A DNA stretch of 64,000 nucleotides from Typhlomys cinereus (taxonomy: Eukaryota; Chordata; Mammalia; Rodentia; Platacanthomyidae): contig JALPQD010000404.1 of NCBI GenBank assembly GCA_023101885.1, positions 496,001 through 560,000 of the forward strand. Direction: 5' to 3'. The notes beneath the pieces were generated by a model. That model saw nothing but the letters and a program-made list of their open reading frames with translations, did not search any database and had not been told where the DNA came from. Below are positions 23,093 to 37,039 of this stretch, in pieces (the first letter of the stretch is position 1; every line of letters begins with the position of its first letter). The position numbers and the translations under genes were made by a program.

Positions 23093-26000
23093 GGATTATT
23101 CTTGAGATTCATTTGGATAGGCTGCTGCTGATCCTAGCTCCCCAGGTTCTTTGAGAAATGACTCTACTAGGAACTACCACATTAATTAGGTTGACTGCCC
23201 TAACATTTTTGTACATCCCAGCGTACTTCTACATCTTGCTTAGTATATCTTACTATTTTTAGAAACTGACCTAGTAACCAGCTCTTCACTGTGTGCTCTG
23301 ACAGGTGAATCTGCTCTCAGTGGAACAGGTGGTCCAGATTCACCTGACATTCACTAACTTAGCATATTGAACCATCCTGAGAATACCTCTTCATCCACTC
23401 TCACCATGAAATTCTTGACAGTAACATCCCCTGTTCTGTGAAGTTTTCGTTCCATAGCAATTTAAGCATTTTATCTTCCCCTAGGGAATCTTTATCAGCT
23501 CTCAAAGTGTTTTACAATTGGGTCAGTGAGCAGAATCTAATTTAGCGTGACAAAGAATATTTCTACTTGCAAGCTTTAGATTCAAATATTTTTGAAACAA
23601 TTTGCTGCTTGAAATTGGGCTTCATTTGGCTTTTGTAGGCTAGATGTTTATTATCGTCCTGCTGCTTCTTGTGTTTGTACTTTCCACAATGTAAAATGTA
23701 GATTTTCAGTGTACTTACTTCATGGCAGCTGTACAGGTGATCAGGCTTGTTTAGGCAGGTGATATTCAACAGTAGAAATTTCCCAGAAACTCACTGTGAT
23801 GTTATTAATTATCAAACAGTTAGGTGAAAGGCTTCCAAACAAGTCTCAGAGAGCTTCTACAGATTGAAATTGGCTTTTGGCCATACTTCTAAGGGATTAT
23901 TTTGACTATGTTAATGGATGTGGGAACATTCAAACTAATTGTGGTTGAGATCCCTCACTAAGCAGGTGGTCCAGGGGTAAAAGATGGAGACAGAAAGCTA
24001 GCAAGTAGCAAGCATGCATTGATTCATTGCTAAATGCTCTTGAGTAGGGATATAATGTGACTAGCTAATTAAGGCTTCTACTCCTTTTTCTCTTGTGCTC
24101 AAAAACATCTTAACTTGATTTTCTAATTGGTAATAGTGAAAACTCCATTATTTGTTCACTTATAACAACTAAGGTCCAGGTAACTTCCTTTTTCATAGAT
24201 ATATGGGAATGAAAAATGTATAACACATGAAGGCCAAGAAATTTGAAATCAAGAAATTAATCATCTTTATTTCTTTGTTCAGTTTTGCAGCAAATGTGGA
24301 GATCCTTTATTAGGATACAGCATAACAAAAGGAAGCAACTTGGATTTGCAAGTTTTCAGTAGTAAAGTTTCACTGCTGAATCTCATCAGATTTTTATGTG
24401 CATGAGAAATAAATGTGTCTTTTGCTAAGTCATTCAGAATTTAGGTTTCACACATTTCAGGAGGTAGCAGCTATACTGTCTAACAAATGCAAGAAGACTA
24501 CACTAATAAACTTATTTACATGTTTAACGACATAATGAACACAAGTGCATGTATACCTTTTACAAAATTTGTAATGTTTCAGTAAGATTATTGTATCTCA
24601 TTGAGAGAATTGCAATTTAAAAAGCTAGCATGCATTATTTTATGGATAGTTTTGTACTTTTAAATATAAAAATTACAAAAAATGTGCAGTTCTTTAACAT
24701 ATTAAATCATAATGCACATGTTTTTATTTATCTTTTCCATTTTGTTGTGTGGTTTTTGTGTCCAGGTTCTTGTATTTGGGAGTTGAAGACTCAAACCAGA
24801 ACATGCAAAGAAGATTAAAGCAGATCTTATTAGAGGAGAGAAAGAATGGAACTCATGGACATGGAGTCCATGAAAGGCAAGAAAGCCAAATATGGCCTAT
24901 AGGGTCAGCAATATTTGTAAGCTTGTAAACCTGAGAAAGGTGACATTTTGTCATTGGTGAGTTCTAGTTTCTGTGAACCTGATTGATTTGTTATGGGGCC
25001 CAGGCAGGCCAGACCACATGACTGAGCTGAGGAATTTAGTTCACTTGCATTCATGGCACTACTCTCCACCTGCATCAGTGGAGTTCATACCCACATCACT
25101 CCACAAACAAAGGGCTTGGTGAAGTTGGTACCTTTTCTCAGTGGGGGTTGGTGTCAACTTTTGCATAGGGAGAACGGAAAAAGACTTTCCCAGTTGGCTT
25201 TTTACTCTGTCCTATTCTAAGCTACCTAACAAAATTTTCTCCCTCTCAATTTAATGTGTGAGTGTTGAAATTTAACATGACAATAAATCTTAATCCAACT
25301 TGCTATTGTAATGATTTCCTACAATGCTAACATATGAATATGTCATAATTAATTTAATTGTTCTCCTGATAGACACTATTTATGTCCATTATCTGGACAC
25401 CATTATCTACTATGATAAAGAAACCTCAAATGAAAATTGTTATGTATCAATTCTCAATCAATTATACATAGAAAAGACATCCAAATGATAAATTAGAATT
25501 AAAACAAGCATAAGAATCTGAAAACCTTTTTATATGGCCCAGGTGTCATCCCAGAAGTTTTTGCCATTTGTTACTATCACAAGTTAATGTATTTAACACC
25601 TTAAATTCAGTCTTTTCAAAAATCGTTTAATTTGGGGACAAATTTAAATGTTAAAAAATATGTAAGATTCACTGACATGCTAATTTATTTACTTCAACTT
25701 ATTTTATTTTCTATTTTTTTAATTCAGTTATGTTACTCTTACATTATTGTGAGAAAATATGAGAGCCAACACATTAAAGGATGATGGATTTATTTTTGCC
25801 CATAATTTTGGAAATTTAATTAGTTGAAAGCTAATATAGAATAAAGTTGGTCACTTTCTAACAGCAAGAAAGGAGAGAGAGAAAAAGAGAGAGAACTCAG
25901 AAATACAGGGATATGTATCCATTGAATCTCTTCTTCTAAACTAGACCCAATCTCTGAAAGTTTCCATAATCTCCCTAGCTGTGAATCCATCAGCATATTA

Positions 26001-26210
26001 ATTCAATGATAATTCATTAATTATTATCCTCTCTCAATGGCAGAATCCAACATTCATTGAATAAACCTTTGACCCATGAGCCTTTTTGAGGTCTGTTTCA
26101 TATTGAAACCATATTATAGGCAGAGAAATGCATTGTCTTAATGCATTATAAAAATAAATATCTATTTCTAATGTAATCCTCTGAATCACATAATTTTCTG
26201 GAAATACTTT
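23093..26210. other. Unassigned stretch
   Basis: No gene recognised. 24.75-25.25 kb is less AT-rich and could be a decayed LTR or other repeat, but I cannot assign it. A GA-rich run lies at 25870-25893. Confidence 0.35.
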
Positions 26211-26211
26211 A

Positions 26212-26345
26212 ATTTTTAATTTATTTATTTGTGTTTTTTAGTGTTTCAAACATGAAGGCAATGAACTCATGTCATTTTTACTCCTTATTACCTAATCTTA
26301 ATTCCCCTTTTCCCCCACTACAAAACATTTTCCTCTGGGGACACT
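26212..26345 (-). mobile_element. Probable short old L1 3' end
   Basis: TTTATTTATTTGTG followed by a pyrimidine-rich segment (about 26295-26335) is the layout of reversed L1 tails elsewhere in this window; no TSD identified. Confidence 0.35.
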
Positions 26346-26789
26346 AAAATTCTGAAATCAATAAAGTATGTCCTTTTTACATTCAAAAGTAAAAATTTCA
26401 TCAGAATAACAAAGTACCAAGGAATAAAGCCAGATAATACTAGGTTAGTGAAGGTATTTGGAATATGAAGAGAAAAAATCTTAAGACTATGAAGGAGACC
26501 ATAGGCAAAATCAAGTACAGAGACCTTACAGAAGGTCAGACATATGGGATATATATCTGGTTAGAAATTCAGCTTTGGTTAAAAGTCCAACTCTGGTTTT
26601 ATCAAGAAGAAAAGGAAGTGATCTGAGTAGGTCATCCAGGACAATTTAGCCAATGAACTAGGGGATTCTCTAACTCATCTCTGTCATATGGAAATTATGA
26701 GGCTATCTTTGTGGGCAACTCTAGTGAATGAAAGAACTTAGAAACATATTATGCAGTCTAATCTGCCTTAGAAATCTCAATATACTGCA

Positions 26790-26905
26790 AAACATGGTGA
26801 CATAAGTTTGTAATTATAGCACTAAAACCACTTGGTCATGAGGATTGCGATGTGTTTATGGCCAACCTCCTCTAACAAGTGTATTTTTTTCAAACTGCCC
26901 AAACA
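26790..26905 (+). mobile_element. Very old B1-like fragment
   Basis: CATGGTGACATAAGTTTGTA, then AGCACTAAAACCACTTGGTC, then GAGGATTGCGATGTGTTTAT and GGCCAACCTCC follow the order of B1 head, middle and GGCCAGCCT motifs. Confidence 0.45.
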
Positions 26906-27407
26906 AAAACCATAATAAATCCTCACTACCTGTCAGTAAAGCTGGCACTCATATATCATATAATGATGTCATATGTTAACTACCATAAGTATTCAATGTA
27001 TCCTTACCTATGTGCCTGCCCTAGACATTAACTCTGTCTCTGGAAAGAGGTATTTCCTTCATCATAGCCAATGGAGACCCTCCATTGATGTTAAGGAAAT
27101 GGGCATGGTAGCTAGTGAATGGAAACAGATATCTGAGAGAGACCAGAAATAGGACTGATAGAGAAGGAAACGTGGTTGCAAGGAGGGAAAAATTGGATGG
27201 TGGACACCTGGGAACTAATTAACTTAGTGACTGATAATTGAAAAACAATTCCCATTTTATTCCTAGCTCAGAGAGCTTTCTTTTGCTTAGTGAATCTTTG
27301 GAAGAAAATTGACTGGATTTCTGGAGATGATTGCTGGCCCAAGTTTATCCCAGATAGTACCTAAAATAGGGTTATCTAAGATCCAAATGCCAATAAACTA
27401 AATAACA

Positions 27408-27598
27408 ATGATGTGATCCAGCAAGTAAAGACACTTGAATGCAAGCTTGACAGTCTGAGTGTGATTCATTGAACTCGCACAAGACTGGGAAAAGAGAACT
27501 AACTTCACAAAGCTGTCCTTTAATCTACAGTTATATTGTGGCCTGTGTATACTCATGCATAGAGACACAGACGGACTAACAGGCACACGCACATCTGT

Positions 27599-27658
<60 letters not shown>
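27408..27658 (+). mobile_element. B4-type SINE with a (CA)n tail
   Basis: B4 order: GATCCAGCAAGTAAAGACAC head, CTTGACAGTCTGAGTGTGAT, GGAAAAGAGAACTAACTTCA, AGCTGTCCTTTAATCTACA, and a final CA run of over 25 units (27601-27657). B4 is a B1/tRNA-type composite SINE of mouse-like rodents. Confidence 0.75.
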
Positions 27659-28424
27659 CAACGTTTGTTGAATAGTGGTGAGAAATCCTAGTGCTTAGAA
27701 GAATCTGCCTCACAAATGCCATTAAAGGCAACCCAGATGAAACTCAGTGGCTCACAAATGCAAAGGAATGAAAGTAGGAAAGAGACTGGTAGGAAAGAAG
27801 GTTTGCAGTCACAAAATGTGATTGGGTAATAAGGGATGAAAAATGACATAAATCCACTGCACTAATGTATAAAACTCTAAGAATAACAATAAATTTTATA
27901 AAGACTGTACTGGCATTGACCCATGTAGGGTAGCCAGAGTTCCTGAATATATATAGAATATGTATTCTGTTTGATTTTTTTTGCACGGCATACTGTATTG
28001 CCTTTCTCAGGACACAGTAAATGTCTCATATTTGGCTTTTTTCATAAGCTACAAAAATTCATGACTTAGAATAATCTTCTCACTATAGTAATTGGCATTT
28101 AAAACACTTAGCTGGCTAAAAAGACATCTCCATAAATAAAGATCTGGTCTCTTTTCAGATTTGACTGAAAACATGGAGTTTGGAGTGGTAGCTGAGAATT
28201 ATATTTAGATAGACAACGCCACAAATATGAAAAGAAATTCTGATTTGAATGGGTTGATTTTGGTATTCATCAAACTATCAATATAAAATGGATTTATTAA
28301 TTGAAGAATTTATTTAGCAATGTGCTAAATTTCATCATGAGTACAAGAAAGAGAAAATATTTATGATAATGCTCTTTATGTAGCAGATATTTTTTCACTT
28401 TTACTTGTTTGAATTTTGCTCTTT
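27659..28424. other. Unassigned AT-rich stretch
   Basis: No gene or recognised repeat; an 80-codon minus frame (27744-27986) lacks family features. Confidence 0.4.
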
Positions 28425-29190
28425 GATATTTCATATATATACACAAACCATTCCATTTATTTTCCCTTCTATTGCTCCCTCCTTCCCTCTCTTACCCATA
28501 CCTGCTTCCAGTCTTCCTTCCATATTCAAATCCTTCTGTTTTGTGTAAACTGGTTTCCACAAAGGCCTGCCATATGAGTCTGAGACTTAGTGTCTGGTAT
28601 ATTCCTCTATGTGCCCATTACTAAATATGTTTAGTCACCCTCCCAACCTATAAATAGCCCATTGTTTTTGATCAGAACTTTTAAGGGCCTCATGGGTTTC
28701 TTCTCAGTTATGGGCTTGTGATTACCATTGTTTATCAGTTTTAGAGGACAAGATTTCACAGCTACTTTTACAGTTTATTGGTTCCTACATTCTTTCAAAT
28801 TATTTTTCCACAAAAGTTCCTGAACCTTGGGGCATAATTTTTGCTATATTGAGAACTGAAATTACCACCTTTCATTAATTCTCAATATCTTGTATGACCA
28901 TGATTTCCTGCATCTCCCTTTAGTCATGTGTTTGAGTGTCTGCTCTGCTTAAAGCTGACAGTGTGTTAAATATTCTTTCCTTTTCCTCTTCTGTAATGTT
29001 TCCTGATCCTTGAGGGGAGATGGTTAGATGTCCCATCACCACCTGGGACTGAGTGTTGCATGGTCATCTGCTCTCTGACAATTTCCACCTATAGCTAAGA
29101 AAAGCTTCTTGTTATAAGCTGCGCAAATCTGAAGGTCTTATGCTACTATCTTCATGTAGGACAGAACATTTGATATTTGTCTTTCTGAGT
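28425..29190 (-). mobile_element. Old L1 (Lx-like) 3' UTR fragment
   Basis: Pyrimidine-rich section at 28465-28525 after an AT-rich end, then a long moderately GC segment whose layout follows the 30.2- and 37.0-kb L1 3' UTR fragments. Confidence 0.5.
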
Positions 29191-30145
29191 CTCAGCAGAC
29201 ATTTTTTAAAAATGTAAAATGATGCAACACAATTATGACAAATGGAGAAATAAGCTATGTCATGAAAGATGGTTTCATATATTTCCAAAAAAATGTATGA
29301 ATAAAGATTTGCATAATTGTTTCTTTGTTACTAGTATTCATAAATTCATTTAGTTTACTTTAATCATGGAAATATTTTCTCTTTCCCTAGATCATGAAAA
29401 ATCATTTACTTTGGACTTACTATTTTAGGCTTATGGATGTGGTCCTTCAGGAATTTAAAAATATAATTCCAAATTCTGTTTGCCTTTGAATTTTCTGTTC
29501 AGTAGTTGACTATTATTTTTATTGGCTTGCATTTATATGGGAATCGGCCTTTTTCTCTAGCAGCTTTTGACATACCATTGTTCTTTATATTTAATATTAT
29601 TATGATAGGATGCTATAGTTCTTTTTAATTCTTTGTAACTAAGTCCAGACCTTTCTTATTTATACTCACTGTTCTAGGATTAGTAGTTCTTGAAGAAGAC
29701 AGTTGCCAGGTTACTTGAGTTTTTGCATTAGGTATTTCAAAATAGGAATTAGACCTTTGTTTTCTTTTTCTTTTTTTATTGTTGTTTTGTGTCATCTTTC
29801 TACTTTCAGTGGGACTGTATTGAGAACATTATGCAAGTTAGTTGCCTAGGATCAGGCTAAGACTGAGACCTCATCTGGCTTGGCCTTTTCTCATTTTTCT
29901 ATCATTCTTCCTTCACTCCTTTAATAGATGTTCCTGAGAGCAAATCTTTAACAAAATATGTGTGTCTATAATTTTGAATTACTTTGGAAAATATTGCCTA
30001 CTAGACAATGGAAAATATTTACTTTATATCCATGAAACAACTTCCCAAATCATAGCATTATCTGCTTACTATATGAGCTTCATAAACTTAAAGATATAAA
30101 TTTCCATCTAATAATCTAAAAGTATTTCTCAATTAGAATAATGGT
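29191..30145. other. AT-rich unassigned stretch
   Basis: No gene recognised; could include more L1 3' UTR-derived sequence. Confidence 0.3.
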
Positions 30146-30158
30146 CACATCATTCTTT

Positions 30159-31200
30159 TTTTCTACTATATTTTTTCCAAGCAAACAAACTTAATAGGTA
30201 CCCCATCCCCTCCTTCCCACCACCCCTCCCCAATCCTCCTTGCAACCACCCCTTATTCTCCTTCCTTTCACCCCCCTCCCTCCCTTTCTCCCAGTGCCCC
30301 CATCTCCCCTTCCCATTCCCTGAAGCATGTGTGAAGGTCAAACTTCCCTCTGCGTCCTCCACTCTAATGAGGTGTAAAGACTCAGTGGCATTGCCCGGAG
30401 CCCTTTCTTGGGCTCCCCTTTGGTATGGGAACACTATTGTGACTGTTAATTCCTTGCCTCTAAGGATCCTAGTGCCTGTGATCCATGCTAGACTTTGGGA
30501 GGTCATTGACATGTAAGTCATTTCGCAGGTCATGCAAAGTCAGATTATGGCTACTGCACCCCTAACTTGTGTGGAGTATCTTGCTTATCATTGTTCCTCC
30601 CTATCTTTAGGCTCTTAGTCTTACTGCCCCCTCTTCTGCAAATTTCCCTGAGCTCTAGGATGGGGAAAGATTTGGTTGGTCTAGTTCTAGGTGATTAATA
30701 TAGGGTCTGTGATTTTCTGAAATTATGGTTGATTGTTGTTTTTAGTTTTGCTGTTCCTGCACCACCCTTGGCTCCATCCTGATTGGTATTGGAGGTCACC
30801 TCCTAGCCAGAGATAAAAGGCTGTTTAAAAGGAGTCTTACTATAAGAGTAGATTCAAAGGTAGATGGAATAGGAGTAGGAGACTGCAGTGAAAGGGTCAG
30901 TCTCCCTTTTGCAGGATGGTTACCATCTATCTGCCAGACTCTATGCCCTCCCTGACTGGTGATATCAAACCCCCTCAGTCGCAAGTGACCAGGAAAGAAA
31001 GTGAGTGAGCATAACCAGATGTCTCACTACTTACTTGCAATATTTGATGGTGACCAATTTTCTCTGCTGTAGCATGATCCCCTATTCCACTTCTGGGAAT
31101 AATCCTCCATAAAGCAAATATTCACCTCAATGACACAAGCACGACCATGTTCATAGCAGCACTATTTATAATAGCAAAATCCTGAAATCAATCCAATTGA
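30159..31200 (-). mobile_element. L1 insertion with 5' inversion (twin priming)
   Basis: A 13-bp TSD (CACATCATTCTTT at 30146-30158 and 31201-31213) bounds the insertion. 30159 to about 31080 is reverse-complement L1 3' UTR, aligning with 47.05-48.30 kb. About 31081-31200 is L1 ORF2 3' coding sequence in plus orientation (TTCCACTTCTGGGAATAA, AGCACGACCATGTTCATAG; compare 46.63-46.73 kb). The head-to-tail reversal is the hallmark of twin priming. Confidence 0.9.
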
Positions 31201-31544
31201 CACATCATTCTTTAATCATCCTTTATCACTATTCTATGTATATAACTTACATTTTTATTGATAAATTTATGTACTAAATCAAATGGTATTTACAATAGTA
31301 TATCTCAACTCAAAGTAAAGTTGACCCCATCCTCAGCCTGGAAAGCATTTAATAATATCTGGAGACATTTTAAGCTTCCAAAATTGAGGAGGCATCTGCT
31401 ATTTTCTATGGGGAAAAGTTAAGGATGCTACTAAACAAGCTAAAGTATGCAGAATAATTGTCCACAAATAAAATGTTGTCTAAATAGTGATGACACTAGC
31501 ACATCTTTAAGATCCTGTCAGGTTCTAAATGCAGTGAATAAGAC

Positions 31545-31682
31545 TTGTGATAGTGCCCAGTGGGTGAAGGTGATTGCTGTCAACCCTGATGACCTGGGTT
31601 CTAACTTGCATCCCAATTCACTGGAAGGAAAGAACCAACTCCTACAAGATTTACTACGAACTCCACATGTGTAACATGGCTA
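31545..31682 (+). mobile_element. B4-type SINE fragment
   Basis: AGTGGGTGAAGGTGATTGCT, CAACCCTGATGACCTGGGTT, CTGGAAGGAAAGAACCAACT and CCACATGTGTAACATGGC follow the B4 consensus order. Confidence 0.75.
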
Positions 31683-34600
31683 AGTCTCACAAAACGCAGA
31701 AGTAAATGTAAAATCAAATTGAATGAATTGTTAACTCTGTATTTGTCTACAGTAATAATCATTTCTTTGGGAAATCGCTATAGTTAGCTTGGTAGCTGCC
31801 AGTTAAAGAAGCAGATGATAGCCAGTTAAGGTATTCTTCCTATGCATAGACACACAAATTTTGTAAACCAATATATAATGAATTGTTTTTGTTCTAGGAC
31901 ATGTTTTTAAAATGTGACACAGATAGAGATTACATAATGAACATGAACATAAAGTAGCATGGTCAAATTAAAAACAGCACGTAGCACGTGATTTTATAAC
32001 ACACAGTAATCATGAACAGTTTAATAAAAAAAGTTGTAAGAACAATGAATATACTTTTGCAACTTTATCTTCATCTTGGTAAGTGTAAGAAATTAATTTA
32101 ATACTCTCATTTATTTTTTATAGGTTTCCAATGGTACCTTTCACATTACAGTTTTATGGAAAGTTGAACTTATTAGATGGGTCTGTGATTAGAAGTCGAG
32201 TTGTTGTATTTACTCAAAATGTTCCTATTTCAGTTGTTTCTTACAATACATCATGGTCCTTCAAACAGAATTGCATCTGTTTAATGTGCCATTAAAATAC
32301 CTAAATTAAATGATGTGATGCTACTCTCTCTAGTTCTTTATTTCACCCATCTTAATGCTCAATTGCTTTATAATTAAGAATAATTAAGAGGCAGATATGG
32401 GAGTAAATGAAGAAGAAAATATTATAATCTCAAAATGGCATGAACTCCATGCACAATATAAAGAATTTCTTTCTACAAAATGCTTCCTTCTATTATAATA
32501 AATCATGCAAAGTATTGAAGGACTTTTCTTAACAAAGAACGAGAAAGGCATGTATACCTTAATTTAGTTTCTATATAAACCATGTTTCTCAGGAAAAAAT
32601 TATGTAAGAACAAACTATTTGGGGTTAAAATAAAATACCTGAAAGTGAATCAAAATATTAGACAAAACAATAAAAGCTGAATTCTAAAGGTCGGAATTTT
32701 GTTCTACATTTTTAAATTCTTTTTGAAAATTTATGTTTAGATTTAGATATAGAGATAATGATAGAGATTGAGATATATTGTTTACACTGTGTTAGGTTAC
32801 ATTTTAGGATATCAAGACATTTTGTTTTGTTTTGTTTATTCTGCTCTCCTCTTTTTTCTCCTATACTCCTCATGATCTCCCTTTTATACTCACCCACTCA
32901 TGTGCATAAGAAAAATGTGCATACAAATGTCCAGGTTCATGAGTGTTATAGGTAGAAGAATATAAACATACAGATATAAAAATAGTTTATGACATTATCC
33001 ACTAGTTTATGAAGCTATTTCATCCAAATTCAAAGAGTAACAACATTATAATCTTTTTAAGGGAAAATGGAAAGTCCTTCAATTGATCTGTGGGTAATAA
33101 TATAGAGTCCACATAAACTTTATATTATTATTCATAGATTTGAAAAACGCTTAGAATTCAGCCTAAAACTCTTCTATAACAGAGGAAAAGGATCTCAGCA
33201 CATTGACGAGATGCAGCAGTAAAAGAGCAGTGAAAGTGAATAGCAAAGGTCAGACATAGTGCAGTGCTAAAACAATTACTTCTTGGTGCCCTGTTGGGAT
33301 ACTTAGAGAGACCTTTGAAATGTAGTATGTACACGGAACTTACTCATGTCACCTATTGGGAAAAGGACAAAATATAGGCTGCTTGTCATCTACTAGACTT
33401 GATATTGGTGAGTGCGGACCCCTAAACAGTTGATTGATAAAAATCATGTCATATATGTGATTGAAGAAAAATCTTTATACTCTGGTCAAAACACTGCAAA
33501 TCCTGATTAAATGAGTTTCATAAATTGAAAAAAATGACAAAAATTACCATTACTGAGAAACAGACTATGACAAAGAAGCAGGGTTATAAAAAAGACTATA
33601 GCATAGCTGAAAATATATTCAAATGCACATTTCTCTAAGTGAGCAAATTTCTTGTAAAGGATATTCTTGGATCAACATTTTTCTTCAAGGTCTGAACAAA
33701 GATCAGTATCAATCTAATCACTGAATTGTTTCTTTTCTGCCAGCACCCAGCCAAGTTATGAGTCCCTTGGGAATTTGGGGCACAAGTCCAAAAGCATAGA
33801 CAGTCATTTTCAAATCCGCCTTTACTGAGTGGTCCCAAGTTTCCACATGAAATGTATTTTCCTTTGTTAATGAAAACAATTTGATTGTGGTTATATATCT
33901 GCTTCTTTTGACTTCTGCACTTTCATGCTTAGTTTGCACTACCAAAAATATAATTCACCTAAAAAAGAATACATATTCTAACACATTTCCTTTAGTCAAG
34001 AAAACAGCATTATTTTGAAATATTATTGAAGTAAAACATGTGAACAGCAGAGAAAGAATTCATCCATGTTTCTGAAAGATAGTTACATTACTAAATTCTC
34101 TTCTCATTCCCCATTTTGGTGACTTCTTTAGTTATTTAGTCTTATATATCTTCCACAGATGATGATAATCACATCACAACTACCAAGTAACTAATTATAT
34201 TTACAAATCTGTTTCGGTTTTTCTGTCTCTCTCACTCTCTCACAACACACAGATACTTCAAAATGTTTGAGTTAATTATCTATTATTACGTAACAAATGA
34301 TCCCAAATTTGATAATCTAAAATGACTTTTTTAATTAGTTCATGTTGTCTGTGAATTAGAAAATAGAAAATATTTTAGTTGTATTGTTCTGATTAGCTCA
34401 AATCTAAATAATTGGTTGATGCAAAATGATTTCTTAAAATTTGAATTCCTAATATATAGTTGTTACAATTAATACAATAACCCCATCAGACATTTTGGCA
34501 GGTATTTCACCAGATGATGTCCTTGTAACAACTTTGTGAATCTTATTCATTCAAATGAAGAAAGTAAGGCTTGGGTGGTTTGTCTTGTTCTGTGTTGAAT

Positions 34601-35104
34601 ACCTGTAAAGATACAAAATAAAGATATAAAACCAGCTACTTAATATTCCCAATACCGAATTCAATACAAGATGAAGACTTTCAGAGAAAATATGCCAATT
34701 TTAAAAGTGAAGGACTGAAAGCAGGAAAGGGAGACCAAAAAATGAATGATTGTTAAGTTTAAATATATGATTTCTCTGAATTTTCTAATTTATTCAAATC
34801 ACTTAATTCCTAGACTAAAAGTATGTCCCAACTGGTAAATAATACACCAAAAAACACTTGATGAAAAAAGTCTTAAAATCAAAGCCAGAAACCAATTTTA
34901 AAAATAGATTTTCCAAATAAGCAAAAAACTCCTCTTACTAGCAGTGCCAAATTCTCTCCTAAAAGTGTGAGTGAGCATTAAGATCTTAGTAAAAGTCATA
35001 TTTTGTCCATACTTTTTCAGCCTTTCTTTCTGAATACTTTCTATTTTATTTTCCGTCCTTTTATGGAGCACAGAAATTCCAGGAATTTATACTCTTGTAT
35101 AAAA
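31683..35104. other. AT-rich unassigned stretch
   Basis: No gene or recognised repeat. Short (GTTTT)n near 32820-32838. A 75-codon minus frame (33718-33945) has no family signature. Confidence 0.4.
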
Positions 35105-35201
35105 TTGTTTTGTTTTGTTTAGCTTTTCTTTTGTTTTATAACAAGAAATAAAATTCCTTTGTGTGAAGTTTCCAGATGTTAATCAGTACCAACTTGTCTA
35201 T
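35105..35201 (+). repeat. Direct repeat copy A
   Basis: About 97 bp containing (GTTTT)n, AACAAGAAATAAAATTCC and GTGTGAAGTTTCCAGATGTT, repeated with few differences at 35926-36024. Confidence 0.85.
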
Positions 35202-35925
35202 GTACATTTTTATTAGTGTCTTTCACCAAATTTATTCATTTCTTTTCAGCTTTATTATTTTAAAGAATTTGTTTGTAATGATGGCTATTCAGAGAGCAAG
35301 AAGCCAAAGATTTAGAGAAAGGTACACCGCATATAACTTAAGCATTTAAATGCCTATTGTGTAAAAGAAGATCAAATTATGCCTAATTTCCAGCTCTGCT
35401 TTCAACACTGAAGTACATAAATGACAGAGAAAGAAGAAATATTGGACCTAGTACAGCTAATTTGAAACTACATTAAACAGGCTTACTTGTGATTTCCATG
35501 CATTTAAAAAATATATGGCAAGTGAAGTAGTGCACATTTACTTTTATAACAATGTTAAAATTAAAAAGACAAAGCAGTGGAAATATTTAAAGATTTGAAG
35601 TCAGAAATAAACCGTTTCAGAATCAACTTTTATCATGAGTATACGACATTGGGCAAACTTGTAAGCGTGTAGCTGGGAAATAATACAGTAACTTTTCACT
35701 GATTGAGGAAAAGGTTAGAACTAATCTCGGTAGCAAATTTTCATCAAACCTAGCTAACATTCATTTGCTAATAGAAAAAATGTGCTATTTTAGATTCAGA
35801 AAGAAAAATGATCCTTTATCTTTGACTAACTATTCTATTTTTAAATCTCAGTACAAGAACTTAGGAAGTTAGGTCGATTTATCTGAACTTAGCACTGCAA
35901 CCTGAATCTACTTTAAAGAACATGT

Positions 35926-36024
35926 TTTTGTTTTGTTTTGTTTAGCTTTTCTTTTGTTTTACAACAAGAAATAAAATTCCTCTGTGTGAAGTTTCCAGAT
36001 GTTAATCAGGACAACCTTGTCTAT
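35926..36024 (+). repeat. Direct repeat copy B
   Basis: Second copy of the 35105-35201 segment, offset by 823 bp in the same orientation, with a handful of substitutions (for example CAACAAG for TAACAAG, and AGGACAACC for AGTACCAAC). Confidence 0.85.
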
Positions 36025-37039
36025 ATTTCTGGTTACTAAAACAAAAATAAATCGAGTTGTAGTTGTTGAACTGTTAGCAATAATTTAAAAATGGGAGTCC
36101 TATTTTAAAATACCTAAAGTATTTGCTTTAGTTAGCTAGAAAAAAAGTATAAATTTGTGCTTGTGTTAACAATTCTTGCTTCACATGAAGCTGACAGTCA
36201 AGAAAAATTCTTTTAAATTTTTCAGACATGATTTTATGCGCTCACAGTTAGAAAAATATCTTGTATAATATATAACTAATTTCTAAGCATTTTTAATTTT
36301 TTATATACACTGTGGGAAAAAATACTAAACAACATGTTGACATATCTTTATAAACTAATGTTTACATTACCTGCCTGTGATGAATAATGAATTACAAGGA
36401 AATAGTAAAATAAACATTCCATAACTTCTTAAGTTTATAGAAGACTTAGTATTGTAAGCTAGAGAAGAATAATTTATTTTAGAAGAAAGGAATTTTATAA
36501 AGCCTGGCTTGTTTAAAGATGCAGAATTTGAGAACATTGGAAAGAAATTTCCTCCTCCTACTTCTGTCAGGAAGTATGATATCTAACCATTAGAGAATCA
36601 GTGTAGTTCTGCACTAACTTATGCATTAAATAAATTTTAAGTCTGCATAGAAAGAACTTTACAAAAAGAACTATAAATGTTCTTCCCCAAATCTCACTTC
36701 TGTTGATTTTCTCTGAACTTCTGGAGCTGAAACATTCAGTGAGTTCTTCTCATTGTATTCCTAACTGCCTTGACATGCAATGCTCCTGGAATTATTTCCA
36801 CTGTCTAAACTTTCATTACTTGAGAAGTAAACTAGCCCAACATTCTGCCATAGTTCTGACAAATTCTGCACAATGATACTGTGACTACTCTTATACACCT
36901 GCCTTTCCTGTTTTTTTTTAAACATAAACCCTATGCATATTTCTGTTTGACTTGTGGTAGTTATTAACTTATTTTTATTCTTTGACAGTATAATAATTAA
37001 ATACAATGAATTTATAACAGTTTCACTCCCTATAACCAT
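36025..37039. other. AT-rich unassigned stretch
   Basis: No gene or recognised repeat; a 92-codon minus frame at 36761-37039 lacks family features. Confidence 0.4.

Noticed and set aside
30150..30533. 127-codon minus ORF
   Set aside because: Lies in an L1 3' UTR with polypurine tract, which is non-coding.
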